Origin: Opitutia bacterium
Lineage (GTDB): Bacteria; Verrucomicrobiota; Verrucomicrobiia; Opitutales; Opitutaceae
Length of the DNA stretch: 6,596 nt
Direction: 5' to 3'
Assembly: GCA_025351035.1 (NCBI GenBank)
Contig: JANXWT010000057.1
Location: 1 to 6,596, forward strand
The number at the start of each line of letters is the position of its first letter. Position 1 is the stretch's first letter. Under the pieces are notes generated by a model, which searched no databases, had not been told where the DNA came from, and was given only the letters and a program-made list of their open reading frames with translations. The translations under genes and the position numbers were made by a program. Below, piece after piece: positions 1 to 5,512 of the stretch.

Positions 1-1186
1 GCAGCGCGGGCAGGCGCGGACTTTCCCCGGAATTCAAAAACGGCTGGAAGACCAACAAGACAATCATCACGGCCGCGAAGCACCAGCGCACCCGGTTGGC
101 CGGTCCGTGCCGAAACTGATAGATCAGGCCCGCGATGAAAAACGCCGTGAACATCATGCCGCCTCCCGACCAAAGCCGCTCCTTCAGGTTCAGCTCCATG
201 CCCGTCAGTCCCTTGTTGCCTAGTTTCTTGAGATCGAGGCCCGGAGCTTCGGTCGTCGCCAGATTTTTTTGGGTGGCCGGTTCCGCCGTGATGTCGCCGG
301 CCTTGAGGGCGAGATTTTGCCAAGCCAAACCGAGCGGGTGGCCGGCCACCGCCGTGTTGCGCCAGAGCCAGGGCGCGACCAGCAGAACAAACACCGCTGC
401 CATCACGCCCAGCGCCGGCCAGCGGACCGGGCCCCGCAATCGCCAGACCAGATAGCCGCTCGCCACCAGAATCACCAAGCCGGCCGAATATTCCATCAGG
501 AACAACAGCGCTCCGAGCACCCCCAGGCCCGCCATGCGGAGCACGAGCGGGCGGTCCAGCACCGGCCATTCGCCCGCCTCTCCCTCCAAGTCGGCCAGCA
601 CATTGAAAAACGCCAGCGTGAGCACCATGCACAGCGGCAGGCCGTTCAACGCCACCGTTTGTTGCCACAGGGAAACCGAAAACACCGTTGCCAGCACCGC
701 CAGCCAAGCTACGCGGTCATCGAAGAGACGCAATGCCAGCCGCCACACGAGCCACACCGCCAACCAGAACAGCGCGAGGTTGAGCCCGAGCACCCAGTAA
801 TCGGGCGCCCACCCGTCGGGTGGCGCGGGGCGGTGCGCCCAGATCGAATTCGGCAGCACCGCGAACATCGCCGCCATCGTCAGCGCGTAAAGGGGCGCAT
901 GGTGCAGCTCCGGGTAGATTTTCTTTTCATCGAAAGACATTCCCCGCTGTTTCATCACCGCGTAGGTTTGCGGATAATTCACGAGCGTCGTGAAGCCCTG
1001 CCCGCGGGCGATTTGCCGGGCGAGATCGCCCTGCTGCATCACAAACTCATTCGGCAAGCCGTGAAATTGCTTCCACGCGTAGGTGATGGTCAGCGCCAGG
1101 GCCGCCACCAGCAGCGCTCCGCCCCGCAGCCAGCGCGCACCCTTGCCCTGTTCCAGCCAGTGAATCAGTTCCTGCGAAGTTTTCAT
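1..1186 (-). CDS. Multi-pass membrane protein, GT-C (PMT/ArnT-like) glycosyltransferase candidate, 3' end beyond window
   Basis: An open minus-strand frame starts at the ATG at 1186-1184 (MKTSQELIHWL) and runs 395 codons to the left edge without a stop, so the C-terminus is missing. It has a short cytoplasmic start and a first membrane segment near residues 19-36. An external stretch with an acidic residue (QQGD, D53) and 'ARQIARGQGF' follows, then 'HHAPLY' at 95-100. Further hydrophobic segments lie near 98-112, 130-154, 158-174, 180-198, 216-245, 255-273, 343-356 and 367-383. The acidic residue in the first loop and the 'APWLWRN' motif after a membrane segment (271-277) are typical of GT-C enzymes, which transfer sugars from lipid-linked donors on the periplasmic side. 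The start follows the response-regulator stop by 52 nt, so co-transcription is plausible. No strong ribosome binding site is visible. The donor and acceptor cannot be read from this fragment. It might instead be an uncharacterised membrane protein with the same fold. Confidence 0.72.
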   Translation of the reverse strand, partial: MKTSQELIHWLEQGKGARWLRGGALLVAALALTITYAWKQFHGLPNEFVMQQGDLARQIARGQGFTTLVNYPQTYAVMKQRGMSFDEKKIYPELHHAPLYALTMAAMFAVLPNSIWAHRPAPPDGWAPDYWVLGLNLALFWLAVWLVWRLALRLFDDRVAWLAVLATVFSVSLWQQTVALNGLPLCMVLTLAFFNVLADLEGEAGEWPVLDRPLVLRMAGLGVLGALLFLMEYSAGLVILVASGYLVWRLRGPVRWPALGVMAAVFVLLVAPWLWRNTAVAGHPLGLAWQNLALKAGDITAEPATQKNLATTEAPGLDLKKLGNKGLTGMELNLKERLWSGGGMMFTAFFIAGLIYQFRHGPANRVRWCFAAVMIVLLVFQPFLNSGESPRLPAL

Positions 1187-1238
1187 GTCCGGGGGAAATC
1201 CAATGGTGCTCGCGGCCGGCCGGCGTTGGGAAAAGGCA

Positions 1239-2609
1239 TCAGCGGTCCAGCACGTCGAGTTCCGGCCATTGTGCAATCTTTCGATGCAGCGTCCGTCGGC
1301 TGATGCCGAGCAGCACGGCCGCCTGCGTGCGGTTGCCGCGCGCTTTGATCAGCGCCTCCTTCAGCAGCCGCTTTTCGTTGGCCTCGACCGAAAATGGATT
1401 TGCCGGCGTCGGTGAACTCAGCGCCGGGGGTGGGGGCGCCTCGCCGCGGAATTTCGGTTCGAGGTCGTATTCGCTGAGCGCGCCGCCCCGCCGCATCACG
1501 ACGGCGTTCTCCGCAAAATTCCGCAGCTCGCGGATGTTGCCCGGCCACGGATATGTCTGCAGGTGCCGCATCGCACCCGGCTCGACCGTCACCGGCTCGT
1601 AGCCGTTCTCCTTCGAGAAACCCCGGATGAAATGTTCCAGCAGTTGCGGGATGTCCTCCGGGCGCTCGCGCAGCGGCGGCGTGGTGATCCGCACGACGTT
1701 CAGTCGGAAAAACAGGTCCTCGCGGAACGTCCCCGCCCGCACCATCTGTTCAAGGTTGCGGTTCGTCGCCGCCACGAGGCGCACGTCGACCGTCATCGTC
1801 TTCGTGCTGCCGATGCGCTCGAAGCTCTTCGTCTCCATGAACCGCAGCAGCTTCACTTGGATCTCCGGGCCGATCTCGCCGATCTCGTCGAGGAACACCG
1901 TGCCGCCGTCCGCGGCCTCAAAACGTCCGATGCGCCGCTCGATCGCCCCCGTGAACGCGCCGCGCTCGTGGCCGAACAGCTCGCTCTCCAGCAGCGCCGC
2001 CGGCAACGCCGCGCAATGCACCGGCACGAACGCGGCGCGCGCCCGCGGGCTCGCTTGGTGGATGGCCTGCGCGATCAGTTCCTTGCCGGTGCCCGTTTCG
2101 CCTTCGATCAAAATGGTCGCCTTCGACGGCGCGACCAGCTTCACCCGCTCGATCACTTCCGCGAGCTTCGCCGAGTGCCCCACGATGCCCTCGAAGCTGA
2201 ATTTCTCGTCCAGTCGCTCGTGCAGTTGCTTCACCTCGATCTCCAGCGATTTCGTTTTCAGCGCCCGCTGGATCAGGATTTCCAGTTTCTCCAGGTTGAC
2301 GGGCTTGGTCAGGAAATCCACGGCGCCGCGCTTCATCGCCTCGACGGCCGACTCGATGTTGCCGTAGGCCGTCATCATGATCACGACCGGCTTGTTCGGC
2401 AGCGCGAGGGCCTTGTCGATCACCTTCAGCCCGCTTTTGCCGGGCATGCGCAGGTCGGTGACGATCACTTCGAACTCCTGCGCCTCCATCAGGTTGAACG
2501 CTTCGTCGGCGCTGCTCGCCACCGCCACGTCGTAATTGTCCTGCAACGCCTGCTGCAACCCGTCACGGGTGTGTTTCTCGTCGTCGACGATCAATACGCT
2601 CGAAACCAT
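1239..2609 (-). CDS. NtrC-family sigma-54-dependent response regulator
   Basis: This 456-aa protein has the full three-domain layout of NtrC/ZraR regulators. The receiver domain (about 3-118) has the acidic pair D9/D10, phosphoacceptor D52 in 'VIVTDLRMPG', T80 and K102 in 'FLTKPVN'. The AAA+ domain (about 140-310) has Walker A 'GETGTGKE' (170-177), an intact GAFTGA loop (217-222) that contacts sigma-54, Walker B 'GGTVFLDEIGE' (235-245), and arginines in 'FREDLFFRLNVV' around 295-306. 'WPGNIRELRN' (355-364) follows. A proline-rich linker (391-405) leads to a Fis-type helix-turn-helix (about 413-446, 'GNRTQAAVLLGISRRTLHRK'). When phosphorylated, such proteins oligomerise at upstream sites and use ATP to open sigma-54 promoters. 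No cognate histidine kinase lies in the window, so its signal is unknown. The membrane protein gene 52 nt downstream may share its transcript. The ATG at 2609 places the receiver domain at the usual distance from the N-terminus. Confidence 0.96.
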   Translation of the reverse strand: MVSSVLIVDDEKHTRDGLQQALQDNYDVAVASSADEAFNLMEAQEFEVIVTDLRMPGKSGLKVIDKALALPNKPVVIMMTAYGNIESAVEAMKRGAVDFLTKPVNLEKLEILIQRALKTKSLEIEVKQLHERLDEKFSFEGIVGHSAKLAEVIERVKLVAPSKATILIEGETGTGKELIAQAIHQASPRARAAFVPVHCAALPAALLESELFGHERGAFTGAIERRIGRFEAADGGTVFLDEIGEIGPEIQVKLLRFMETKSFERIGSTKTMTVDVRLVAATNRNLEQMVRAGTFREDLFFRLNVVRITTPPLRERPEDIPQLLEHFIRGFSKENGYEPVTVEPGAMRHLQTYPWPGNIRELRNFAENAVVMRRGGALSEYDLEPKFRGEAPPPPALSSPTPANPFSVEANEKRLLKEALIKARGNRTQAAVLLGISRRTLHRKIAQWPELDVLDR

Positions 2610-2615
2610 ACGGCT

Positions 2616-2644
2616 ATCTCAGTGGCCGCTCCGCAGCCGGTCAA
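2616..2644 (-). promoter_or_regulatory. Possible sigma-70 promoter for the response-regulator gene
   Basis: On the minus strand TTGACC (2644-2639, 5/6 to the -35 consensus) is followed after 17 nt by TGAGAT (2621-2616, 3/6 to the -10 consensus). Only 6 nt separate the -10 from the ATG, so a transcript from here would be essentially leaderless. The -10 is poor. The gene could instead be read from the upstream ligase gene, whose stop is 96 nt away. Confidence 0.25.
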
Positions 2645-2705
2645 CCGGAAATGAGACGAGGTGGCACAGCCCGCGCGAACTCCCCGCTACGGCTCAAACC
2701 CGCGC

Positions 2706-3977
2706 TCATCTCGGCAACGGTTTCAGCAAAGCAAATTTTCCACTCGCCGCCGGTTGGATGAATTTCCGGCGGAACAGATTCACGCGCACGCCGTCGCCGA
2801 GCGCCGTCGCGATTTTCGCGCCCATCCCGTCCGGCGCCACCGCGTCCGCCACGTATTGGAAATCCCAGCGGTTCTCCGCGCCCTGCACCAGGCTCCAGTG
2901 CCAGCACGCGAAATCCGCCGGCAGCACCGCGTCGATCTCGAACGCCGACACCACCGCGCCATCCGCGCGCCAAAACAAATCCCGCTCGCGCCCGAGGATG
3001 CGGAAGCCCGTCGGCGTGCGCCGCACGATGTCGCCCGTGTGGTAGCGCAGCAGCGGCATCGCCACGCGGTCGCGCGTCGTCACGTTGATTTGGAAAACAT
3101 CCGGCAGCCCGGCACTCCACGGCACGAGCTCCACGAACGCATTGCCCTCGATCACCTGCAAGTTGTCCTGAAACGCGTCGCCGACAAAAATGTAGCCGGC
3201 CTCGGTCGAGCCGTAGAGATCGACCTGCGCCGCACCCGGGAAAACTTCGGCGAGGCGCGCACTGTGCTGGCGGCTGGCCTTGCCGTAGGTGAGAATCATC
3301 GTGCGCAGGCTCGGCACGCTCACGCGGCGTTTCTTCAGCGCCCGCGCGAGCAGCGACAAATACACCGGCTCGCCCTCGAGCACCTCGGGCTTCAGCGCCT
3401 GCAGCTCCCGTGTGATGCGCTCCCACTCCGGCTCGGGAAACACGAACGGGTCGCTCGACAAATTCAGATACACCGTGCCGTCGAAATACCGGTGCGGAAA
3501 CGGATGGTCCTCGTAGGGGCACAGGTTGCTGGAGCAGCCGATCGGCGCGAGCACCGCCTTGCGATACGGCCGGTCCACGTAGCGCGCCAGCCCCGCATGC
3601 GCCAGATACGCGCGCCGCGTCTGCGCGTGCCACCAGCCGTCCTCCATCACCACCGTCATCGGCTGCGCGGTGGAGCCCGACGTGTGTTCGTATTCAAATT
3701 TCTTCTCCAGCAATCCGCGCTCGATGGCCGCGTAGTCGCTGAAAAACGCCGCCGGTCCCTGCGTGAGAATTTCCTGTTTCGTCAGCAGCGGAATCTCGCG
3801 GTAACACGACCACGCGAGCGGACCGCCATGCAATGGAAACCGCCGCCCGTAAAGCGGACTGCGCTCGTAGATCGCGCGGATTTCCGACTCCAGCGGCGCC
3901 GGCAACCGAGAATCAACCTGCGCGCCGAGCGTCGCGGGCGAGTTGGCAAAAGTGGGCGCCGTCACCGGGGTTTCCAT
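2706..3977 (-). CDS. Adenylate-forming enzyme, PaaK / CoF-synthetase-like AMP-binding protein
   Basis: Starting at the ATG at 3977 the protein is 423 aa, the usual size of PaaK-like acyl-adenylating enzymes. These activate a carboxylic acid with ATP and normally pass the acyl group to CoA or another thiol. An N-terminal helix region with 'IYERSPLYGRRF' (36-47) precedes a serine/threonine-rich phosphate loop 'HTSGSTAQP' (98-106). The core motif 'DLYGSTEAGY' (253-262) follows, then 'RYHTGDIVRR' (311-320), the ribose-binding and hinge segment 'RILGRERDLF' (326-335), and a C-terminal 'PAASGKFALLK' (409-419) whose lysine K414 sits where the catalytic lysine is expected. The frame stays open for 57 codons upstream, to an ATG inside the repeat at 4146-4148. 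That extension is low in family character, and a promoter-like sequence lies within it, so 3977 is preferred. No thiolase, dehydrogenase or carrier-protein gene is adjacent, so the substrate is unknown. The phosphate loop departs from the common TSGTTG form. Confidence 0.88.
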   Translation of the reverse strand: METPVTAPTFANSPATLGAQVDSRLPAPLESEIRAIYERSPLYGRRFPLHGGPLAWSCYREIPLLTKQEILTQGPAAFFSDYAAIERGLLEKKFEYEHTSGSTAQPMTVVMEDGWWHAQTRRAYLAHAGLARYVDRPYRKAVLAPIGCSSNLCPYEDHPFPHRYFDGTVYLNLSSDPFVFPEPEWERITRELQALKPEVLEGEPVYLSLLARALKKRRVSVPSLRTMILTYGKASRQHSARLAEVFPGAAQVDLYGSTEAGYIFVGDAFQDNLQVIEGNAFVELVPWSAGLPDVFQINVTTRDRVAMPLLRYHTGDIVRRTPTGFRILGRERDLFWRADGAVVSAFEIDAVLPADFACWHWSLVQGAENRWDFQYVADAVAPDGMGAKIATALGDGVRVNLFRRKFIQPAASGKFALLKPLPR

Positions 3978-3988
3978 GAAGTCCGCGC

Positions 3989-4016
3989 AGTAAAGTCCCG
4001 CGCCCGGCAATGTCAA
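3989..4016 (-). promoter_or_regulatory. Candidate sigma-70 promoter for the adenylate-forming enzyme
   Basis: A perfect TTGACA (4016-4011, minus strand) is followed after 16 nt by TTTACT (3994-3989, 4/6 to TATAAT). The -10 ends 11 nt before the chosen ATG at 3977. Transcription would therefore start about 4-5 nt before the start codon, giving an almost leaderless mRNA. This agrees with the lack of a good ribosome binding site and supports 3977 over the longer frame. A match this good can occur by chance, and no expression evidence is available. Confidence 0.42.
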
Positions 4017-4140
4017 ACGGCGGTCTTCACCCGGGGAATCAGCCGCCGGACGGAGTTCCCGGGCCAACTCCGGGCCGCGAACCCGCGGCCACGGGGGCGA
4101 CTCGAACCCGCTCAGCCCCCGGCCGCCGTCGCGGCCCAGC

Positions 4141-4210
4141 AATGTCATCTATTATATGACAAACTCCTCGGCCGCGCCCTCCCGGACAATGTCATATAAT
4201 AGATGACATT
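4141..4210. repeat. REPIN/MITE-like 70-bp inverted-repeat element, copy A
   Basis: Two 21-bp arms (4141-4161 and 4190-4210) are exact reverse complements around a 28-nt loop (4162-4189). The pairing extends two further bases outward (4139-4140 with 4211-4212), giving 23-bp arms. Each arm is itself a near palindrome, TGTCAT facing ATGACA across a 7-nt AT-rich centre, and holds a TATAAT reading outward from the loop. The element is very AT-rich in the arms against a GC-rich background, while the loop is GC-rich. It matches copy B at 64 of 70 positions by eye, in the same orientation. It lies between the ligase gene's upstream region and the 3' end of the HTH-like gene, whose stop is 14 nt away. 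No T-tract follows either arm, so it does not look like an ordinary intrinsic terminator. No convincing target-site duplication is visible. Confidence 0.9.
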
Positions 4211-4223
4211 GCCGCCAGCACCG

Positions 4224-4583
4224 TCACGCGGGAGTTTGCCCTTTGCGGCGCGCGCTGAGCCAGCCCATCAACAGCAGCGTTCGCTCCGCGTCCGCGCACG
4301 CGGTCTTGGCGACCAGCAGTTGGTGGATGCGCTGGCGAGGCAGGCCGATGATCCGGCCGAGCCGCACCTTGTCGCCGTGGCGCGTCAGCTGCGCTTCGCA
4401 GGCTACGGCCAGTTCATTCCACAACGGCGTCTCCGGTCCCGGGCGCAGTGCCTGAAAACCCCGGCGCTTGTGCCGCGATTTGGTGATTTTCTTCACTCCC
4501 ATCATAGCGGCCAGGGCCGCGGCTTCCAAGATTTCAGTGAGCGGCTCCAGTTGCCGCAGGCGGGCAGGGATTGGCATTTGCAT
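4224..4583 (-). CDS. Small HTH-like DNA-binding protein bracketed by the repeats
   Basis: This 119-aa protein has a basic N-terminal third ('KKITKSRHKRR', 31-41). 'PLWNELAVACEAQL' (53-66) follows, then a likely helix-turn-helix at about 71-105, in which 'VRLGRIIGLPRQRIHQLL' (73-90) has the spacing of a Cro/XRE-like helix, turn and recognition helix. 'CADAERTLLLMGWL' (96-109) would pack behind it, and the end is a basic tail 'SARRKG'. I recall similar small proteins in verrucomicrobial genomes but know no assigned function. The ATG at 4583 is the first in this stretch; the next, at 4577, is equally possible, and neither has a clear ribosome binding site. The gene sits between two 70-bp repeat elements, and a single repeat lies 28 nt upstream of its ATG, carrying a TATAAT in the right direction. 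This suggests, but does not show, that the protein binds the repeat and controls itself. It has no transposase or recombinase motifs. Confidence 0.68.
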   Translation of the reverse strand: MQMPIPARLRQLEPLTEILEAAALAAMMGVKKITKSRHKRRGFQALRPGPETPLWNELAVACEAQLTRHGDKVRLGRIIGLPRQRIHQLLVAKTACADAERTLLLMGWLSARRKGQTPA

Positions 4584-4610
4584 GCCGCCAGCTTGGCCGG
4601 TCGAGGGCCG

Positions 4611-4633
4611 AATGTCATCTATTATATGACATT
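4611..4633. repeat. Solitary copy of the 23-bp palindromic repeat
   Basis: This single full 23-bp unit has 8-bp arms AATGTCAT and ATGACATT around the centre CTATTAT. It is identical to the inward-complete right arms of copies A and B when those are reverse-complemented. It is preceded by CCG, as is the left arm of copy B, so the two share 24 bp. No partner arm follows within 120 nt, which makes it either half of a decayed pair or an independent site. The nearest other copies are 400 nt to the left and 124 nt to the right. Confidence 0.88.
4611..4633 (-). promoter_or_regulatory. Possible promoter/operator of the HTH-like gene within the solitary repeat
   Basis: On the minus strand the solitary repeat contains a perfect TATAAT (4626-4621). 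Transcription would begin about 30 nt before the ATG at 4583. The flanking AATGTCAT/ATGACATT dyad would make a natural operator overlapping the -10. There is no recognisable -35 hexamer 16-18 nt upstream, where the sequence is GC-rich, so an activator or another sigma factor would be needed. This is inference from position and symmetry only. Confidence 0.35.
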
Positions 4634-4757
4634 CACTTTCGCGGGCGCTTCGCCTTTTGCGGCCGGCCAGGGGCCGAGGTCCGGGGTGGAGGCCGTCGCC
4701 TGCACCTCGGGCCCGCGCAAGAGCCGCCCGGACTGGGCCCGCAGGCGCTCTCGACCG

Positions 4758-4827
4758 AATGTCATCTATTATATGACAAACTCTGCGGACGCGTCATTCC
4801 GGACAATGTCATATAATAGATGACATT
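4758..4827. repeat. REPIN/MITE-like 70-bp inverted-repeat element, copy B
   Basis: This is the second copy of the element, in the same orientation as copy A. The 21-bp arms at 4758-4778 and 4807-4827 are exact reverse complements and identical to those of copy A. The loop (4779-4806) is again 28 nt, with 22 of 28 bases shared. The six differences lie in the loop's middle, while its ends (AACTC and CCGGACAA) are conserved. Pairing stops exactly at the 21-bp boundary here, since the outer bases 4757 and 4828 do not pair. It lies 44 nt beyond the stop codon of the Nudix gene on the minus strand. Confidence 0.9.
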
Positions 4828-4871
4828 GTCGGCGGTGCGGTGGGCGCGTGGCAACGGGGGGCTGCAAATTC

Positions 4872-5441
4872 TCAGCCTTTCTTCAGCTTCGCCCACACCG
4901 GCGCGAAGAGCAGGAGTGCGTCCAGCACCAGCGCGTGCGTGATGCCGCCGGCGCAGGCGAGCGCGTAGACTTCGTCGACGGGCAGCGTGAGAATTTCGAA
5001 TTCCTCGTCCTCGTCCCACTCCAGGTCGTCGCGCCGCTGCGCGTCCTCCACGAGCACGAGGTGGCAGCGGTTGTGCTGGATCGCGGGATTCGGATGCACG
5101 CTGCCGAGCAGCCGCGCCCGCGCGCCGCGGTAGCCCGATTCCTCGCGCAGTTCGCGCTGCCCGGCCGCCACCGGATCCTCGCCGGCGTCGATGACCCCAC
5201 CCGGGATCTCGAGGGAAAAACCGTCCGTGCCGAAGCGAAACTGCCGCACGAGCACGAGCTGGTGCCCGGGCGTGAGCGCGATCACGTTCACCCAATCGGG
5301 CGCGTCGATCACGAAAAAATCGCGCGCGGTCTTCCGGCCGGGATGGCGGTAGCGCACGCGCTGCACGTCGAAGATGCGCGTGTGCGCCTCCACGGTGGAG
5401 CCGAGTTTTTGCCAGCGGTGCGGCGGGCGGGGCGGCGGCAT
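4872..5441 (-). CDS. Nudix hydrolase, ADP-ribose pyrophosphatase-like
   Basis: The protein is 189 aa from the ATG at 5441. A TTG at 5459 would add six residues. It carries a perfect Nudix box, GX5EX7REUXEEXGU, at residues 82-104 of this form, from 'GVIDAGE' to 'RELREESGY'. The glutamates bind the metal that drives cleavage of a nucleoside diphosphate linked to another group. The N-terminal 'RWQKLGSTVEAHTRIFDVQRV', the beta-strand segment 'LVLVRQFRFG' and 'SLEIPGG' just before the box are typical of the NudF/ADP-ribose pyrophosphatase subfamily, which hydrolyses ADP-sugars in the cytoplasm. The length also fits. The TTG start has an ideal GGAGG 7 nt upstream, but that GGAGG is part of the terminator stem of the preceding gene and the TTG lies in its T-tract. 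ATG is therefore preferred, with real doubt. No promoter is evident between the terminator and the start. The exact substrate is not determined. Confidence 0.92.
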   Translation of the reverse strand: MPPPRPPHRWQKLGSTVEAHTRIFDVQRVRYRHPGRKTARDFFVIDAPDWVNVIALTPGHQLVLVRQFRFGTDGFSLEIPGGVIDAGEDPVAAGQRELREESGYRGARARLLGSVHPNPAIQHNRCHLVLVEDAQRRDDLEWDEDEEFEILTLPVDEVYALACAGGITHALVLDALLLFAPVWAKLKKG

Positions 5442-5457
5442 GTTTTTTCGGGCGGGC

Positions 5458-5491
5458 AAAAAAAAGCCTCCGCGACTCGGGTCGGGGAGGC
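5458..5491 (-). terminator. Intrinsic terminator after the LysM gene
   Basis: On the minus strand, 21 nt past the LysM stop codon, GCCTCC pairs with GGAGGC (5491-5486 with 5471-5466). An inner CGAC/GTCG stem follows after a single mismatch, closed by a 4-nt loop, and eight T follow directly (5465-5458). This is a textbook rho-independent terminator in the reading direction of the LysM gene. The plus strand has no T-tract on the other side, so it acts one way. Its descending arm contains GGAGG, the only good ribosome binding site near the Nudix start. Confidence 0.88.
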
Positions 5492-5512
5492 GGGAAAATC
5501 AGCGGGAGGAAA

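Noticed and set aside
269..1303. Long plus-strand open frame opposite the membrane protein gene
   Set aside because: It is rich in Arg, His, Gln and Pro with no domain character. The opposite strand encodes a hydrophobic protein with membrane segments and a GT-C-like motif.
1563..2654. Plus-strand open frame opposite the response regulator
   Set aside because: It is an Arg/His/Leu-rich complement of a gene whose receiver, AAA+ and HTH motifs are unmistakable.
2662..2677. Sigma-54-like -24/-12 sequence (TGGCAC with GG-N10-GC spacing) on the plus strand
   Set aside because: The -12 half lacks TTGC apart from the GC, and it points into the antisense strand of the ligase gene, where no plus-strand gene exists.
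4099..4110. T-loop-like GGTTCGAGTC on the minus strand, suggesting a tRNA remnant or attachment site
   Set aside because: The flanking bases do not form a T-stem, and no acceptor, D-arm or anticodon arm can be folded around it.
2661..4199. Plus-strand 512-codon frame opposite the adenylate-forming enzyme
   Set aside because: It has the composition of a GC-rich antisense shadow and ends inside the repeat. The minus strand has all the adenylate-forming motifs.
4190..4210. Repeat arms as intrinsic terminators
   Set aside because: The long inverted pair could fold in RNA, but no T-tract follows either outer arm and the stem is AT-rich.
4141..4827. CRISPR array
   Set aside because: The units are palindromes in mixed orientation with unequal spacings (26-28, 124 and 400 nt), two of the spacers share sequence, and no cas gene is present.
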